A stretch of DNA of 64,000 bases from Acestrorhynchus altus (lineage: Eukaryota > Chordata > Actinopteri > Characiformes > Acestrorhynchidae): assembly GCA_034509495.1 (NCBI GenBank), contig CM067504.1, forward strand, positions 2,148,301 through 2,212,300, read 5' to 3'. The notes under the pieces were generated by a model. It saw nothing but the letters and a program-made list of their open reading frames with translations. It was not told the origin of the DNA and searched no databases. Positions 63,661 through 64,000 of the stretch are shown in pieces. The translations under genes and the position numbers were made by a program. The first letter of the stretch is position 1. The number at the start of each line of letters is the position of its first letter.

Positions 63661-63838
63661 TAGGGTAATTGTTATTTACATGAATGTTTATATTCTGTGT
63701 CTGCAAAATGAGGCAGTTGTGAGTGTATGTCTGGTGATATACCACCACCACCACCCACAGTGTGTCCTCCTGCACAGCAGGGCAGAGTCGGGCAGTGACG
63801 GCTGGAGAACGGACCATGGTGGGGCTGGCATTCACCAC

Positions 63839-64000
63839 CAGCAGCCAGGGTGCAGGTTCTCTCCCAGAATAAAATCTTCCCTGTAGTGCTTGAAGCTGGC
63901 CTTGTGAGGTTTTACGATGTCCTGCGTGGTCAGCACATGGTCATGACTGTCCTCCTCATGCCAGGAACTACCACCTCCTCCCACAGCCGGGCACAGTCCA
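63839..64000 (-). CDS. Possible exon of an unidentified gene, cut by the window edge
   Basis: The minus strand from 63999 reads openly through SSWHEEDSHDHVLTTQDIVK, PHKASFKHYREDFILGENLH, PGC before TGA. A gtggtgaa donor at 63838 would end the exon in frame. Composition looks protein-coding and unlike the repeats here, but I do not recognise the family and it may equally be a transposon-derived frame that continues after a frameshift into VVNASPTMVRSPAVTARL. Confidence 0.35.

Noticed and set aside
1..64000. CRISPR arrays, tRNA or rRNA genes, operons
   Set aside because: Repeats are tandem satellites and transposons without spacer structure. tRNA-like B boxes belong to SINEs and lack foldable full tRNA sequences. 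The gene structure is spliced and eukaryotic.

Overview
The window is vertebrate, almost certainly teleost, genomic DNA. It has long introns, very many (CA)n microsatellites, Tc1/mariner-type transposon fragments, L2-type and RTE-type LINE 3' ends and tRNA-derived SINEs. There is no operon-like coding and no long single-exon gene. The one gene I can support with confidence is the 5' two-fifths or so of a collagen VII alpha-1 gene (col7a1), read on the minus strand from a start codon at 38306 down to the last exon seen at 740-775, and continuing beyond base 1.

I reconstructed the gene exon by exon from GT/AG boundaries, phases and domain content. From right to left it encodes a signal peptide (38243-38306), the first von Willebrand A domain (four exons, 33732-37128), a run of fibronectin type III domains, each split over two exons (17578-33629), a degenerate second vWA domain (15693-17134), and 23 short Gly-X-Y exons of the triple helix (740-11678). 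Positions and lengths of the Gly-X-Y interruptions follow human COL7A1 as I remember it, which supports orthology rather than just membership of the collagen family. I count ten FN3 domains; human collagen VII has nine. One exon carries the end of FN3-6 and the start of FN3-7 without an intron. The last part of vWA2 and the cysteine-containing linker before the helix were not found; that place holds a 2.65 kb minisatellite and a LINE fragment.

All exons from 23277 to 38306 are intact. Those below about 22.1 kb repeatedly show one- or two-base indels and a few in-frame stops at otherwise well conserved sites. I read this as unpolished long-read sequence in the left third of the window, with gene decay as the alternative.

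The region right of the start codon (38.5-64 kb) has no identifiable protein gene. It holds transposon remnants (including a solo LTR-like element nested in a SINE with a 4-bp target duplication), several minisatellites (31-bp unit at 50.2-51.7 kb, 39-bp unit at 56.6-57.3 kb), a 1.6 kb AC-rich array and two long polypyrimidine tracts. A small CpG-rich block with two CCAAT boxes at 49.93-50.16 kb could be a promoter with a noncoding first exon. The last 160 bases may hold an exon of an unidentified gene on the minus strand. I found no sign of an undescribed molecular system; the interest lies in gene architecture, repeat families and sequence quality.
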